DNA of 15,382 nucleotides. Origin: Salinisphaera sp035690525. GTDB lineage: Bacteria; Pseudomonadota; Gammaproteobacteria; Nevskiales; Salinisphaeraceae. The position numbers and the translations under genes are program-made. Numbering within the stretch: position 1 is the stretch's first letter; each line of letters begins with the position of its first letter. Below, piece after piece: positions 5,768-13,196 of the stretch. The stretch lies in NCBI RefSeq assembly GCF_035690525.1, contig NZ_DASSKM010000037.1, forward strand, positions 1-15,382, written 5' to 3'. Below the pieces are notes generated by a model, which had not been told where the DNA came from, searched no databases, and saw only the letters and a program-made list of their open reading frames with translations.

Positions 5768-7405
5768 ATGCAGACCAAACGACTCAATCTGGTGGATACC
5801 GCGTGGCTGAACGTGGAGACACCCAACGCGCCGATGCAGGTCGGCGGCCTGCTGACGTTCAAGATGCCCGACGATGCGCCGGCGGATTTTTGCGAGCGCC
5901 TGGTCGCGCACTGGCGCCGATTTTCCGTGGCGCACCGGCCATGGAATCAGCGCCTGCGCACCCGGCGGCTGCGCAATGTCGTGCCGGAGTGGGAACTGCT
6001 CGACGAGATCGACGTGGATTATCATTTTCGGCATTCGGCACTGCCGTCGCCAGGCGGCGAGGTCGAGCTCGGCACGCTCACCTCGCGGCTGCACAGCCAC
6101 CCGATCGATTTCGAGTACCCGCCGTGGGAATGTCATCTGATCGAGGGGCTGGAAAACCGGCGCTTCGCCCTGTATCTCAAGATCCACCATTCGTTGATCG
6201 ACGGCGTGGCCGGCATGCGACTGCTCGCGCGGGCATTCGACGGCACCGCCCAGACCCGGGATCGGCCGCCGTTCTGGGCGGTCGAGCCGAAAAAACGCCG
6301 GCGCCGGCCGCCGGAGGCGCACCGGCCCGGGCTGTATCGGGCGGCCGCCCAGATGATCAGCGGCACCCGCGATCAGGTCACTTCGCTGTCCGGTTTTGCC
6401 GGTGTGGTGCGCGACATGCTGCGGGCCGCGCGCTCGGGTGGCAATGCGATGGGGTTGCCGTTCGCCGCCCCCAGTTCGGTGCTCAACGGCCGCATCACCG
6501 CGCCGCGCCGGTATGCGACCCAGCTTTATTCGCTGGCCGAGCTCAAGGGTCTGGCACAGGGTGCCGGGGGCACGGTCAACGATATGGTGCTCACGATCTG
6601 CGGCACCGCGCTGCGGCGCTATCTGATCGAAATCGACGCACTGCCGAAAAAAGCGCTGACCGCGGGTATTCCGGTTTCGGTACGCACCGCCGACAGCGAC
6701 GACGAACACGGCAACGCGATCACCTTCATCATCTCGACCCTGGCAACGGATGTCGCGGATACGCGCACGCGCTTCGAAACGATCGCGGCCTCGACACGCG
6801 CGGCCAAGGCGAGCCTGGAGAAACTTTCGGCGTCGGCGATCACGCAGTATACGATCGCGCTGATGTCGCCCTATATTTTGTCGCTCGTGTCCGGCATGGC
6901 CGGACGCACACGGCCGGTGTTCAACGTCACCGTGTCCAACCTGCCAGGTCCGCGCAAACGGCTGTTCATCAACGGCGCCGAGATGGAAGCCTTTTATCCG
7001 ACGTCGCTGGTCACCCACGGTCAGGCGCTCAACATCACCGTGCACGGCTATGCCGACACGTTGGGCTTCGGTTTCATCGGTTGTCGCGACAGTCTGCCCT
7101 CGCTGCAGCATATCGCGGTCTACGCCGGCGAGGCGCTGGATGAGCTGCGCCAACTCTATGGCCGGCCGGCGGGGCAACAGGCTAGGGGCGAGACGCAGCG
7201 CAAGACCGCGCCGCGCGCGCGGGCCAAGAGCGGCGCCGGCGGTTCGAGCAAGACCGGCCGCAAGACGACGAGCGGCCAGAGCAGTGCCCAAACCGGCGCC
7301 CAAACAAGCAAAAAAACCGGCGGCGGCAAACAGGCCAAAACCGCGGGCCGGAAGCAGGCTCCGTCGCGCAAGCCCGATGCCTCCGGTCGTTCGCGGAAAA
7401 GCTAG
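5768..7405 (+). CDS. Wax ester synthase/diacylglycerol acyltransferase (WS/DGAT), with basic C-terminal tail
   Basis: This 545-residue bifunctional acyltransferase moves acyl groups from acyl-CoA to fatty alcohols or diacylglycerol, making wax esters or triacylglycerols at the membrane/lipid-body surface. The catalytic motif HHSLIDG (HHxxxDG) is at 140-146. YPPW at 117-120 corresponds to the conserved PLW region, GGTVNDMVL is at 267-275, and NVTVSNLPGP is at 386-395. The family domain ends near 466. Residues 471-545 are an extra low-complexity tail with about 20 Lys/Arg, two acidic residues and no aromatic or large aliphatic residue. Family members are usually about 450-500 residues. The start is set by GAGG 6 nt ahead of the ATG and by the family N-terminus (LNLVDTAWL). 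prpD follows after 36 nt, so the two are probably co-transcribed. Confidence 0.93.
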   Translation: MQTKRLNLVDTAWLNVETPNAPMQVGGLLTFKMPDDAPADFCERLVAHWRRFSVAHRPWNQRLRTRRLRNVVPEWELLDEIDVDYHFRHSALPSPGGEVELGTLTSRLHSHPIDFEYPPWECHLIEGLENRRFALYLKIHHSLIDGVAGMRLLARAFDGTAQTRDRPPFWAVEPKKRRRRPPEAHRPGLYRAAAQMISGTRDQVTSLSGFAGVVRDMLRAARSGGNAMGLPFAAPSSVLNGRITAPRRYATQLYSLAELKGLAQGAGGTVNDMVLTICGTALRRYLIEIDALPKKALTAGIPVSVRTADSDDEHGNAITFIISTLATDVADTRTRFETIAASTRAAKASLEKLSASAITQYTIALMSPYILSLVSGMAGRTRPVFNVTVSNLPGPRKRLFINGAEMEAFYPTSLVTHGQALNITVHGYADTLGFGFIGCRDSLPSLQHIAVYAGEALDELRQLYGRPAGQQARGETQRKTAPRARAKSGAGGSSKTGRKTTSGQSSAQTGAQTSKKTGGGKQAKTAGRKQAPSRKPDASGRSRKS

Positions 7406-7441
7406 CCGCCGGCGTCCGACTCCAACCGAACTGCAGATTTT

Positions 7442-8887
7442 ATGTCCCACGATATTCGTTCCGCTTCACGCCTTTCTTTCGATACCGTCATCACCCGGAT
7501 CGCCGACTATGTCTGCGACGGCGAGATCGACAGCGCCGAGGCGCTGGAAACCGCCCGCTACTGCCTGATCGATACCCTGGGCTGCGGGCTGCAGGCGCTG
7601 ACCTATCCGGCCTGCGCCAAGCTCATGGGGCCGGTGGTGCCGGGCGCGACGCTGGAAAACGGCGCCAAGGTGCCGGGCACATCGCACCAGCTCGACCCGG
7701 TCGCGGCCGCGTTCAACATCGGCTGCATGATCCGCTGGCTGGATTTTAACGACACCTGGCTGGCCGCCGAATGGGGCCATCCATCGGACAATCTGGGCGG
7801 CATCCTGGCTGTGGCCGACTATGTCTCGCGTCGGAATATCGCGAAGGGCGAAGCGCCGCTGGTCTTGCGCGACGTGCTGGTCGCCATGATCAAGGCCCAT
7901 GAAATCCAGGGTGTATTGGCGCTCGAGAACAGCTTCAATCGGGTCGGGCTCGATCACGTCCTGCTGGTGCGCATCGCCACCTGCGCGGTGGTCACGCGCA
8001 TGCTCGGCGGCACCAAGGACGAGGTCCGCAACGCCGTCAGCCACGCCTGGATCGACGGCGGCGCGCTGCGCACCTACCGCCACGCGCCCAACACCGGCCC
8101 GCGCAAGTCGTGGGCGGCGGGCGACGCCACCTCTAGAGGCGTATTGCTGGCGCTGCGGGTGTTGAAGGGCGAGATCGGCTATCCGTCCGCGCTCACCGCG
8201 CCGACCTGGGGTTTTCAGGACGCGCTGTTCCGTGGCGAAGAGATCACCCTGGGTCAGGAATTCGGCAGCTACGTCATGGAAAACGTGCTGTTCAAGATTT
8301 CGTTCCCGGCCGAGTTCCACGCCCAGACCGCGGTCGAAGCCGCGATCACGCTGCACCCGCAGGTCGCCGACCGGCTGGACGACATCGACCGGATCGTTAT
8401 CGAAACCCAGGAATCGGCGGTGCGCATCATCGACAAGACCGGCCCGCTGGACAACCCGGCCGACCGCGACCACTGCATCCAGTACATGGTCGCCGTACCG
8501 CTGATCAAGGGCAGCCTCACCGCCGCCGACTACGAAGACGCGGTCGCCGCCGATCCGCATATCGACGCACTGCGCGACAAAATGGAAGTGGTCGAACTCG
8601 AGCGCTTCACGAAGGAATACCTGGAAGCGGACAAGCGCGCCATCGGCAATTCCGTACAAGTGTTCTTCAACGACGGCTCGGCCACGGACAAGGAGTCGGT
8701 GGACTATCCGATCGGCCACCGCCGCCGGCGCAGCGAAGGCATTCCGGAACTCAAGAAAAAGTTTGCTCATAACCTCGCGCTCAAGATCGCGCCGAAAAAC
8801 GCGTCCCGAATCAGGGAGATCGTGGCCGAGCAAGCCACCACCGAAACCACGCAGGTGCCGACCTTCACGGATTTGTTCGTCGCCTGA
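7442..8887 (+). CDS. prpD: 2-methylcitrate dehydratase
   Basis: The 481-residue protein aligns with E. coli PrpD (483 residues) along its whole length. PrpD dehydrates 2-methylcitrate to 2-methyl-cis-aconitate. Near-identical blocks include YCLIDTLGCGLQAL at 40-53, MIRWLDFNDTWLAAEWGHPSDNLGG at 96-120, KAHEIQG and ALENSFNRVGLDHVLLV, then TYRHAPNTG...RKSWAAGDATSRG, NVLFKISFPAEFH and NPADRDHCIQYMVAVPL. No Shine-Dalgarno is recognisable before the ATG, so translation may depend on coupling to the acyltransferase 36 nt upstream. It acts directly after PrpC, which is encoded about 2.4 kb upstream. It is the last metabolic gene before the accessory island. Confidence 0.96.
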   Translation: MSHDIRSASRLSFDTVITRIADYVCDGEIDSAEALETARYCLIDTLGCGLQALTYPACAKLMGPVVPGATLENGAKVPGTSHQLDPVAAAFNIGCMIRWLDFNDTWLAAEWGHPSDNLGGILAVADYVSRRNIAKGEAPLVLRDVLVAMIKAHEIQGVLALENSFNRVGLDHVLLVRIATCAVVTRMLGGTKDEVRNAVSHAWIDGGALRTYRHAPNTGPRKSWAAGDATSRGVLLALRVLKGEIGYPSALTAPTWGFQDALFRGEEITLGQEFGSYVMENVLFKISFPAEFHAQTAVEAAITLHPQVADRLDDIDRIVIETQESAVRIIDKTGPLDNPADRDHCIQYMVAVPLIKGSLTAADYEDAVAADPHIDALRDKMEVVELERFTKEYLEADKRAIGNSVQVFFNDGSATDKESVDYPIGHRRRRSEGIPELKKKFAHNLALKIAPKNASRIREIVAEQATTETTQVPTFTDLFVA

Positions 8888-8906
8888 ATCATCACCGGCC
8901 GGCGTC

Positions 8907-8923
8907 GCCCCGCCTCGCGGGGC
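8907..8923. other. GC-rich hairpin after prpD
   Basis: GCCCCGC at 8907-8913 and GCGGGGC at 8917-8923 form a perfect 7-bp stem with a 3-nt loop, 19 nt after the prpD stop. No T tract follows, so it is at best a weak or factor-assisted terminator, or a 3'-end-protecting hairpin. Confidence 0.45.
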
Positions 8924-8950
8924 AGTGCGTCCGCTCGACGGCCCGCGATG

Positions 8951-8971
8951 TGCTAATGTACAAATGAACAT
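8951..8971 (+). promoter_or_regulatory. Candidate promoter/operator of the first toxin-antitoxin pair
   Basis: TGCTAATGT at 8951-8959 resembles an extended -10 element; no good -35 is seen. It overlaps an imperfect palindrome at 8956-8971 (ATGTAC...AACAT, 12 of 16 positions symmetric) with TGTACA at 8957-8962. Binding of the RHH antitoxin here to autorepress its operon is the natural inference. Confidence 0.4.
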
Positions 8972-8986
8972 CACGATGGGTACGCC

Positions 8987-9253
8987 ATGAGTCGTCTGAG
9001 TATAGAAATTCCCGATGACGTACATCGCCAGATCAAGGCGCAGGCGTCGCTACGCGGCCTGAGTATGCGCGACTACGTTTTGCGGCGGCTCAAGGCCGGC
9101 GGCTTGTCCGATAGTGGCGAGACCCGGCGACGTTTTTCGCAAGCCGGACTGGCGAGCATCTGGGCCGACCGGGACGACCTGAAAGACCCGGATGCATGGC
9201 TGCGCGGCCAGCGCCAGCCAAGATCATTCGACGTACCGCCCGATGCTGATTGA
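8987..9253 (+). CDS. Ribbon-helix-helix antitoxin (VapB/FitA-like)
   Basis: The 88-residue protein has the N-terminal RHH pattern: a short beta strand (RLSIEIPDD), helix 1 (VHRQIKAQASLRG), then helix 2 (SMRDYVLRRLKAG), covering about 2-39. The C-terminal half, including WADRDDLKDPDAWLRG, is charged and probably disordered until bound to the toxin. The gene overlaps the PIN toxin gene by 11 nt, the usual arrangement for translationally coupled antitoxin-toxin pairs. A palindrome sits upstream, as expected for autoregulation. The start is the only ATG giving the beta strand intact; only a weak GGG precedes it. The family call rests on pattern and context. Confidence 0.82.
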   Translation: MSRLSIEIPDDVHRQIKAQASLRGLSMRDYVLRRLKAGGLSDSGETRRRFSQAGLASIWADRDDLKDPDAWLRGQRQPRSFDVPPDAD

Positions 9254-9623
9254 TACCGACGTCCTGATATGGGCGGCGAGAGGATATCGGGTGGCGGTCG
9301 ATTCGCTCGACGCCATCGAGCAGCCGCGGCTATCGGTCGTAACCTTGATCGAACTCATGCAGGGCGCGCGGAACAAGCAGGAAATGAAAGATTTAGAGCA
9401 GCGTCTGGCGTATTGGGGCGTGGAGATCGTCGATCTATGTCCGGATATTTCCACTCAGGCCGTAGCCCTGATCCGAAAACATGCGCATGCGCGCGGCCTG
9501 CAACTGGCCGACGCGCTGATTGCCGCTACCGCGATAGTGCGTGAGGTAGCGTTGTTCAGCGGCAACCGCAAGCACTATGAAGGCATACCCAACCTGCAGT
9601 TCCAGCCGTTCGAAATAGGATAG
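9243..9623 (+). CDS. vapC: PIN-domain toxin ribonuclease (VapC-like)
   Basis: The 126-residue PIN domain starts MLIDTDVLIW with Asp4 and Asp6, continues with Glu37 (VVTLIELMQG) and Asp90 (LQLADALIAATA), and has SGNRKHYE near 106-113 in place of the common TxNxxHF motif. These are the acidic residues that bind the Mg2+/Mn2+ of VapC toxins, which cut tRNA or rRNA. The ATG at 9243 overlaps the antitoxin end by 11 nt; an upstream in-frame ATG at 9192 would add 17 residues without similarity. Its TAG stop is only 2 nt from the GTG start of the endonuclease-methyltransferase, so pair and restriction gene almost certainly share a transcript. The RNA target is unknown. Confidence 0.88.
   Translation: MLIDTDVLIWAARGYRVAVDSLDAIEQPRLSVVTLIELMQGARNKQEMKDLEQRLAYWGVEIVDLCPDISTQAVALIRKHAHARGLQLADALIAATAIVREVALFSGNRKHYEGIPNLQFQPFEIG
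9617..9620 (+). promoter_or_regulatory. Ribosome binding site for the GTG start of the restriction-modification gene
   Basis: AGGA inside the last codons of the toxin gene lies 5 nt before GTG at 9626. The site overlaps the toxin's final codons, so translation of the large gene is probably coupled to that of the toxin. Confidence 0.6.
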
Positions 9624-9625
9624 CG

Positions 9626-12364
9626 GTGCCCCTGTCCTGGAACGAAATCCGCGACCGTGCCACCGCCTTCGCTCACGAGTGGGCCGATGAATCTTACGAG
9701 CGTGGCGAGGCGCAGACGTTCTGGAACGAGTTCTTTCGGGTGTTCGGCGTCGATCGCCGCCGGGTCGGCACCTTCGAAAAGCACGTCAAGAAGCTCGACG
9801 ACAGGGGCGCCAATAGACATGGATTTATCGACTGCTTCTGGCCCGGAACACTGATTGCGGAACACAAGTCGCTCGGCAAAGACCTTGACTCGGCCTATCT
9901 GCAGGCGCTGGATTATTTCGCGACGCTGAAAGACCGCGATCTGCCGCGCTACGTCGTGGTGTCGGATTTCGCCACCATCCGGCTCTATGACCTGGACGAC
10001 AACACGCACGCCGAATTCGCGCTCAGGGATCTGCCCAAGCAGATTAAGCGCTTCGGCTTCATCGCCGGTTATAAGCCGCAGATCCTGCGCGCCGAAGACC
10101 CGGTCAACGTCAAGGCCGCCGAACGTATGGGGCGGCTGCACGACGCCCTCAAGGCTAGCGGCTATGCAGATCATCCGCTGGAAATGCTGCTGGTGCGCCT
10201 GCTGTTCTGTCTGTTCGCCGAAGACACCGGCATCTTTCAGCCGGCGCAGGCTTTTCGGCAATGGCTGGAAGACTGGACCATCGAGGACGGCAGCGATCTC
10301 GGCTCCAAGCTGGCGCATGCGTTCCAGATTCTGAATACGCCGCACCACCAGCGCTTAACCTCCCTCGACGAACAGCTCGCCGCCTTTCCCTACGTCAATG
10401 GCCGCCTGTTCGAAGAGCCCTTACCGATAGCGGCTTTCGATTCGAGCATGCGCGACGCGCTGCTGGATGCCTGCGCACTGGACTGGAGCCAGATCAGTCC
10501 GGCCGTGTTCGGCGCCATGTTCCAGTCGATCATGGACGGCGAGGCGCGCCGCAGTCTGGGCGCCCACTACACCAGCGAACAAAACATCGAGAAACTCATC
10601 AAGCCGCTGTTTCTGGACGACCTGCGCGCCGAATTCGAGCGCGTCAAGCACAACCGCAACAAGCTGTTCGGATTCCACAAGAAACTGCGCACGCTGACTT
10701 TTCTCGACCCGGCTTGCGGCTGTGGCAATTTTCTCGTGGTCACCTATCGCGCGCTGCGTGAACTGGAACTGGACGTGCTGCGCGCCGCCTCCAGCGGCTC
10801 CGGCCAGCTCTCGCTCGACGTGCACAGCTTCATCAATATCGACGTCGACCAGTTCTTCGGCATCGAGATCGAGGAATTTCCGGCGCGGATCGCCGAAGTC
10901 GCCCTCTGGCTCACCGATCACCAGATGAACGTCAAGGTCGGCGAGGAATTCGGCCTGTACTTCGCCCGTATTCCCCTGCGTGCCACGCCGCATATTCATC
11001 ATGCCAATGCGCTGCGGATGGATTGGGAGGACGTGATCCCGAGGCAGCGGTTGAGCTACATTCTCGGGAATCCGCCGTTTGGCGGCAAGCATTATCAATC
11101 GAAGACGCAGCGAGCCGATCAATCGGCAGTGACGACATCGATCAAGAGCGGTTCGGATCTTGATTTCGTCGCGTGCTGGTTCATCAAGGCGGCCGATTTC
11201 ACCGAGGATAGCGATACCACGTTCGCGTTCGTCTCCACCAATTCGATTAGCCAGGGCGAACAGGTGCCGCTGCTTTGGGGGTATCTGCTGGGCTGCCGCG
11301 GCCTGCATATTCATTTCGCCCACCGCACGTTCAAATGGTCGAACGAGGCCCGCGGCCAGGCCGCCGTGCATTGCGTGATCATCGGGCTGGGCCGAAACGA
11401 GCCGAAGTCCCGATTGCTTTTTGATTACGACGGCCCGACCGCGGAACCGCAGGTGGCGGCCGTGGCGTCGATCAGCCCGTATCTCACGGCCGGTCCCGAA
11501 GACTTCGTGAGTAAGCGACAGACGCCGATCCAGGCCGCGCCGACGATGCGTTGCGGAAGCAAGCCTACGGACGGGGGCCATCTGTTGCTCGATGCCGATG
11601 AAAAAGCCGCGTTGCTGGCCGAGGCGCCGGCGGCAGCGCCGTATATTCGGCAGTTGGTGGGATCGCGCGAGTTTTTGAACGGCGGCGAGCGATTCTGTCT
11701 CTGGCTGGTGGGGGCCAGCCCCAAAGCGCTCCGATCGATGCCCGCTGTGCTGGAGCGCGTCGAAAAAGTGCGGGCGTTTCGCCAGGCTAGCTCGGCCAAA
11801 CCAACGCGAGCCGCAGCCGATCGCGCGGCGGAATTCTTTTATGTCAATCAGCCGGAAAGTGCGTATATCCTGATTCCCGAGGTGTCATCGCAAAGACGGG
11901 CCTATATTCCGCTCGGGTGGATGAGCCCGGATATCGTATCGACGAATAAAAATTATCTGATTGCAGAGCCAAGCAAGTATCTGTTTGGTCTGTTGCAATC
12001 TGCGATGCATATGGCGTGGCTCGGCGCGGTATCTGGCCGGCTGAAAAGCGATTTTCAGTATTCGGCGACGATGGTGTATAACAATTTTCCGAGGCCTGAC
12101 GCGGTTTCGAACGCAAAACACCATGCTGTGGAACAAGCTGCCGATACAGTGCTGGCAGCGCGCGCCGAGTTCCCGGATTCGACGCTCGCCGATCTCTACG
12201 ACCCACTCACCATGCCGCCCGCGCTGCTCAAGGCGCATCGCGCGCTCGACAAGGCCGTCGACGCCGCCTACGGCCGCCGCAAGCTCACCGGCAACGCGGA
12301 TCGCGTGGCGTTTCTGTTCGCCGAATACGCGCGGCTGACGCGCACGCCGCACGCATCCGGCTGA
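9626..12364 (+). CDS. MmeI-type (type IIL) fused restriction endonuclease and adenine-N6 DNA methyltransferase
   Basis: The 912-residue protein is close to the size of MmeI (919) and has its layout. The N-terminal PD-(D/E)xK nuclease has Asp69, then nine residues, then Glu79-His-Lys81, the D-x9-ExK spacing of MmeI. A helical spacer runs to about 300. The gamma-class methyltransferase begins with LGAHYTSE (motif X, 311-318), DPACGCGNF (SAM motif I, 361-369) and NPPF (motif IV, 482-485; N6-adenine). The target recognition region covers about 620-830 and includes SGRLKSDFQYSATMVYNNFP (803-822), followed by a C-terminal helical part. Such enzymes cut about 20 nt beyond the site and protect one strand by methylation. 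No frameshift or lost catalytic residue is seen, so both activities should be intact. GTG start with AGGA, 2 nt after the toxin stop. Its recognition sequence cannot be read from here. GC falls inside the recognition region. Confidence 0.92.
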   Translation: MPLSWNEIRDRATAFAHEWADESYERGEAQTFWNEFFRVFGVDRRRVGTFEKHVKKLDDRGANRHGFIDCFWPGTLIAEHKSLGKDLDSAYLQALDYFATLKDRDLPRYVVVSDFATIRLYDLDDNTHAEFALRDLPKQIKRFGFIAGYKPQILRAEDPVNVKAAERMGRLHDALKASGYADHPLEMLLVRLLFCLFAEDTGIFQPAQAFRQWLEDWTIEDGSDLGSKLAHAFQILNTPHHQRLTSLDEQLAAFPYVNGRLFEEPLPIAAFDSSMRDALLDACALDWSQISPAVFGAMFQSIMDGEARRSLGAHYTSEQNIEKLIKPLFLDDLRAEFERVKHNRNKLFGFHKKLRTLTFLDPACGCGNFLVVTYRALRELELDVLRAASSGSGQLSLDVHSFINIDVDQFFGIEIEEFPARIAEVALWLTDHQMNVKVGEEFGLYFARIPLRATPHIHHANALRMDWEDVIPRQRLSYILGNPPFGGKHYQSKTQRADQSAVTTSIKSGSDLDFVACWFIKAADFTEDSDTTFAFVSTNSISQGEQVPLLWGYLLGCRGLHIHFAHRTFKWSNEARGQAAVHCVIIGLGRNEPKSRLLFDYDGPTAEPQVAAVASISPYLTAGPEDFVSKRQTPIQAAPTMRCGSKPTDGGHLLLDADEKAALLAEAPAAAPYIRQLVGSREFLNGGERFCLWLVGASPKALRSMPAVLERVEKVRAFRQASSAKPTRAAADRAAEFFYVNQPESAYILIPEVSSQRRAYIPLGWMSPDIVSTNKNYLIAEPSKYLFGLLQSAMHMAWLGAVSGRLKSDFQYSATMVYNNFPRPDAVSNAKHHAVEQAADTVLAARAEFPDSTLADLYDPLTMPPALLKAHRALDKAVDAAYGRRKLTGNADRVAFLFAEYARLTRTPHASG

Positions 12365-12427
12365 CTATCCCGACGTGTGCGAGTATCGGCGGGGTTTACC
12401 CGAGCCCGCGCGCCAGTGAGAGTTCCA

Positions 12428-13138
12428 ATGTCAAAAGCCATTTTTGAATGTCCCGAGTGCGGCTCTGACGCGTGGCAGTTCAAACGCGATTACACGAATA
12501 TCCCGTGGACGCCTACGTACGTGAACAGGGGCGAGATCGTCACGTTGTTGTATTTCGGCTGTCGGGATTGCGGCTGGCGTATGCCTTTTTTGAACATGCG
12601 GGCAAACACAGGCGACAAGTCCCGGTCGCAGCCAGCCACGAGCCGGCCGTCTAAGGCGCGCCCCGATCCCTGTCCGCGCCCGCCGGCGGCGGTGACAAAG
12701 GCCTATCGGCGTACGCGGGCCCACACCGAGTCACCGCGTGCATCGACCAAGCTGCTGCGCGGGTTCGCGATCAGCCTGTCGCAAAAGTTCGAGACGTCGT
12801 ATGAATATCTGATGGGCGCGATGTGGGGGGAGTATCGGTGCCGCATTTTTCGACTCGATCTGCTGACCGGCGAGATGTGGCCGAAGACCTGCGAAGAACG
12901 GCGCAACCGGATTCTGGCCGACAAGATCGTCGATAACTGGGCCTATTTGCGTCCGCGCTTCCCGCACGTGACGTTTACCCAGGCCGAGCTGGTTTCTCGC
13001 TGGCTCGAACCGGAAGCCGACGAGCCATGGATCGAGACGCGTATCACGTTCGTTGCCGATGACGGTCGGCGCTGGTCGGGCGGTATCCGCGCGCCGTATT
13101 CCGCCCGTGCCATGAGCGAGCACCGGGTTCTCGATTGA
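12428..13138 (+). CDS. Zinc-ribbon protein of unknown function
   Basis: The 236-residue protein is not recognised. Residues 1-60 form a zinc ribbon with Cys8-x2-Cys11 (FECPECGS) and Cys45-x2-Cys48 (GCRDCGW), the two knuckles 33 residues apart. Residues 62-108 are a Pro/Arg/Ser/Thr-rich linker. Residues 109-236 look folded: a helix-rich part (LLRGFAISLSQKFETSYEYLMG, then TCEERRNRILADKIVDNWAYLRP) and a strand-rich end (WIETRITFVADDGRRWSGGIRAP). There is no signal peptide or membrane segment, so it should be cytoplasmic. ATG at 12428 is preferred over an in-frame start at 12377 because it follows GAGAG and opens directly into the ribbon. It lies 63 nt after the MmeI-type gene in the same direction. 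Nucleic-acid or protein binding is plausible, but no function is assigned. Confidence 0.75.
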   Translation: MSKAIFECPECGSDAWQFKRDYTNIPWTPTYVNRGEIVTLLYFGCRDCGWRMPFLNMRANTGDKSRSQPATSRPSKARPDPCPRPPAAVTKAYRRTRAHTESPRASTKLLRGFAISLSQKFETSYEYLMGAMWGEYRCRIFRLDLLTGEMWPKTCEERRNRILADKIVDNWAYLRPRFPHVTFTQAELVSRWLEPEADEPWIETRITFVADDGRRWSGGIRAPYSARAMSEHRVLD

Positions 13139-13193
13139 TTGATCCCGGTGTGCAGCGGCACTACTCTGATTTCGTGTACACAGTTCCGGTGTG
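13139..13193 (+). promoter_or_regulatory. Candidate promoter/operator of the second toxin-antitoxin pair
   Basis: TTGATC (13139-13144) and TACTCT (13162-13167) are spaced by exactly 17 nt. The perfect palindrome GTGTACAC (13174-13181) sits where transcription would begin. CCGGTGTG occurs twice (13145-13152 and 13186-13193), flanking the palindrome. Autoregulation by the antitoxin is inferred. Its presence suggests the pair can be expressed independently of the upstream genes. Confidence 0.45.
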
Positions 13194-13196
13194 ACC

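Noticed and set aside
8907..8923. Rho-independent terminator after prpD
   Set aside because: The hairpin is good but no T run follows, so it is listed only as a hairpin.
5675..9025. Long minus-strand open frames (591 and 519 codons) opposite the acyltransferase and prpD
   Set aside because: They mirror strongly recognised plus-strand genes and have Arg/His/Gln-rich shadow composition typical of high-GC DNA.
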